A stretch of DNA of 64,000 nucleotides from an uncultured Pelagibacteraceae bacterium (lineage in GTDB: Bacteria; Pseudomonadota; Alphaproteobacteria; Pelagibacterales; Pelagibacteraceae): assembly GCA_902577525.1 (NCBI GenBank), contig CACGZG010000004.1, positions 46,775 to 110,774 on the forward strand, read 5' to 3'. The notes under the pieces were generated by a model that had not been told where the DNA came from, ran no database searches, and saw only the letters and a list, made by a program, of their open reading frames with translations. The translations under genes were made by a program, and so were the position numbers. This document shows, one piece after another, positions 63,256-64,000 of the stretch (its first letter is position 1; every line of letters starts with the position of its first letter).

Positions 63256-64000
63256 TAATTTAATCTAATAATTGAATTATTTTTAACTAGCATAATTTTT
63301 TTATCAAAAATGAATGGCCTTGATATTTTTTCATTGTCAATTTTCGTTATTTTCTCAGTTTTTCCTGTTGGTATGTCTATTATTAAAAGTCTTCCGTTAT
63401 TCAAAGAAAGAACAATCTTCTTTGTTCCAGCAATAAAACCAATTGGATTTATTTTTTTTCGCTTATTATTTTCAAAAACATCAAACACATCAGTAATTCT
63501 TATGATATTTCCATTATTTTTATCAATGACAAAAAAATATCCTTCATTTGAAAAAGTGAGAATTAGATTGTTATAAATTATGGGTCTAACTATAGAATTT
63601 ATTTCTTGTTTCCAATTAATAAGACCATTAGACAAATTCATTGAATAAAATTCATTTCTATTGTTTGAAAAAAACAAATCATTATCTTTTGCAACTAAAT
63701 CTGAATTGATTAGACTAAATGAATTTTCGTAAATATCACTGCTTTGAGTTGGCATTTGCCAAAGGACATCTCCATCACTGGTATTTAATGCAATTACATC
63801 CCCCACTGAATTATTAAAATAAACATTGTTATTAATAATCACAATAGAATTTCTTTTATTGGATTTTAAAAAAGTATTTTCACTTTTAAAATTCCACAAT
63901 TCAGCACCATTTATTAATGAAAAACATCTTAAAATATTATTCATATCAATAGTAAAAATTTTATCTTTAAAAATTTTTATTTGAGAATTAAATGGATTTC
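63255..64000 (-). CDS. PQQ-type beta-propeller repeat protein (partial, BamB-like)
   Basis: The reading frame continues open from the ATG at 63944 to the window edge, so the 5-prime part is cut off. Visible repeats have the form of strand-turn, alternating hydrophobics and NG/DG turns: IINNNVYFNNSVGDVIALNTSDGDVLWQ, and NGLINWKQEI, NNGNIIRITD. These belong to PQQ-like or BamB-type propellers. BamB is a lipoprotein of the outer membrane assembly machine; without the N-terminus its location cannot be shown. It overlaps the cupin-like gene by one base. Confidence 0.75.
   Translation of the reverse strand, partial: NPFNSQIKIFKDKIFTIDMNNILRCFSLINGAELWNFKSENTFLKSNKRNSIVIINNNVYFNNSVGDVIALNTSDGDVLWQMPTQSSDIYENSFSLINSDLVAKDNDLFFSNNRNEFYSMNLSNGLINWKQEINSIVRPIIYNNLILTFSNEGYFFVIDKNNGNIIRITDVFDVFENNKRKKINPIGFIAGTKKIVLSLNNGRLLIIDIPTGKTEKITKIDNEKISRPFIFDKKIMLVKNNSIIRLN

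Noticed and set aside
1-64000. CRISPR arrays, tRNA, rRNA, insertion sequences or prophage
   Set aside because: No regularly spaced repeats, no tRNA-like cloverleaf in any intergenic gap, no transposase or integrase reading frame.

Overview
The window is a chromosome segment of a SAR11 bacterium (Pelagibacterales, Candidatus Pelagibacter type). This rests on very low GC, almost no intergenic space (many neighbours overlap by 1 to 8 bases, and no gene-free stretch exceeds 300 bases), and a characteristic gene content: TMAO transport and demethylation, trimethylamine monooxygenase, N-methylglutamate synthase genes, sarcosine-oxidase-type genes and ETF-linked methyl oxidation. No rRNA, tRNA, IS element, prophage or CRISPR array was seen. 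The taxonomic call is inference from gene content, not from a marker gene.

Layout. 1-5.5 kb (minus): a thioredoxin-like protein, AzlC/AzlD, and a ferric iron ABC transporter whose binding-protein gene is preceded by two Fur-type boxes. 5.5-8 kb (minus): LysR regulator, AcuI-type reductase, FolE. 8.1-9.5 kb (plus): HisI, a 2OG-Fe(II) oxygenase, a DUF2237 protein. 9.5-15.3 kb (minus): dimethylglycine-dehydrogenase-like flavoprotein, EtfB, EtfA and ETF-ubiquinone oxidoreductase, a complete electron path from N-methyl oxidation to quinone. 15.4-19.8 kb (minus): Rieske oxygenase, a P-loop kinase and nucleotidyltransferase pair, enoyl-CoA hydratase, CoA-binding protein, flavodoxin-fold reductase, DUF4864 protein. 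19.8-22 kb (plus): a MetF-like protein coupled to a DmdA/LigM-like GcvT-fold demethylase, closed by a clear terminator. 22-26 kb: a Yip1-like membrane protein facing an uncharacterised minus-strand cassette (M19 dipeptidase, two unknown proteins, DUF3726 protein, small zinc-ribbon-like protein). 26-31 kb (plus): PurE, PurK, GNAT, cold-shock protein, Asp/Glu racemase, an orphan protein and an EamA transporter.

31-61 kb is a one-carbon and methylated-amine region: SoxBDAG, Fhs, a GpsA-like protein, Tmm, the TMAO transporter genes tmoX/V/W with three extra genes inserted, Tdm with a small winged-helix-like protein, a DAO-family flavoprotein, a glutamine-synthetase-family protein, MgsABC, a small conserved protein, Amt with a small membrane protein, a second glutamine-synthetase-family protein (best GmaS candidate), and a diaminopropionate-ammonia-lyase-like enzyme. 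The expected flow is TMA to TMAO (Tmm), TMAO uptake (Tmo), TMAO to dimethylamine plus formaldehyde (Tdm), methylamine to gamma-glutamylmethylamide to N-methylglutamate (GmaS, Mgs), and oxidation of N-methyl groups to methylene-THF by GcvT-domain flavoproteins, with Fhs on the formyl-THF/formate step. No dimethylamine monooxygenase genes are visible here. 60-64 kb: photolyase, YjbQ, a frameshifted AFG1/ZapE-type ATPase, a cupin-like protein and a truncated PQQ-type beta-propeller protein.

No completely novel system is proven. The best candidates for undescribed biology are the DUF3726 cassette, the MetF plus DmdA/LigM-like pair, and the small proteins attached to Amt and to transporter operons.
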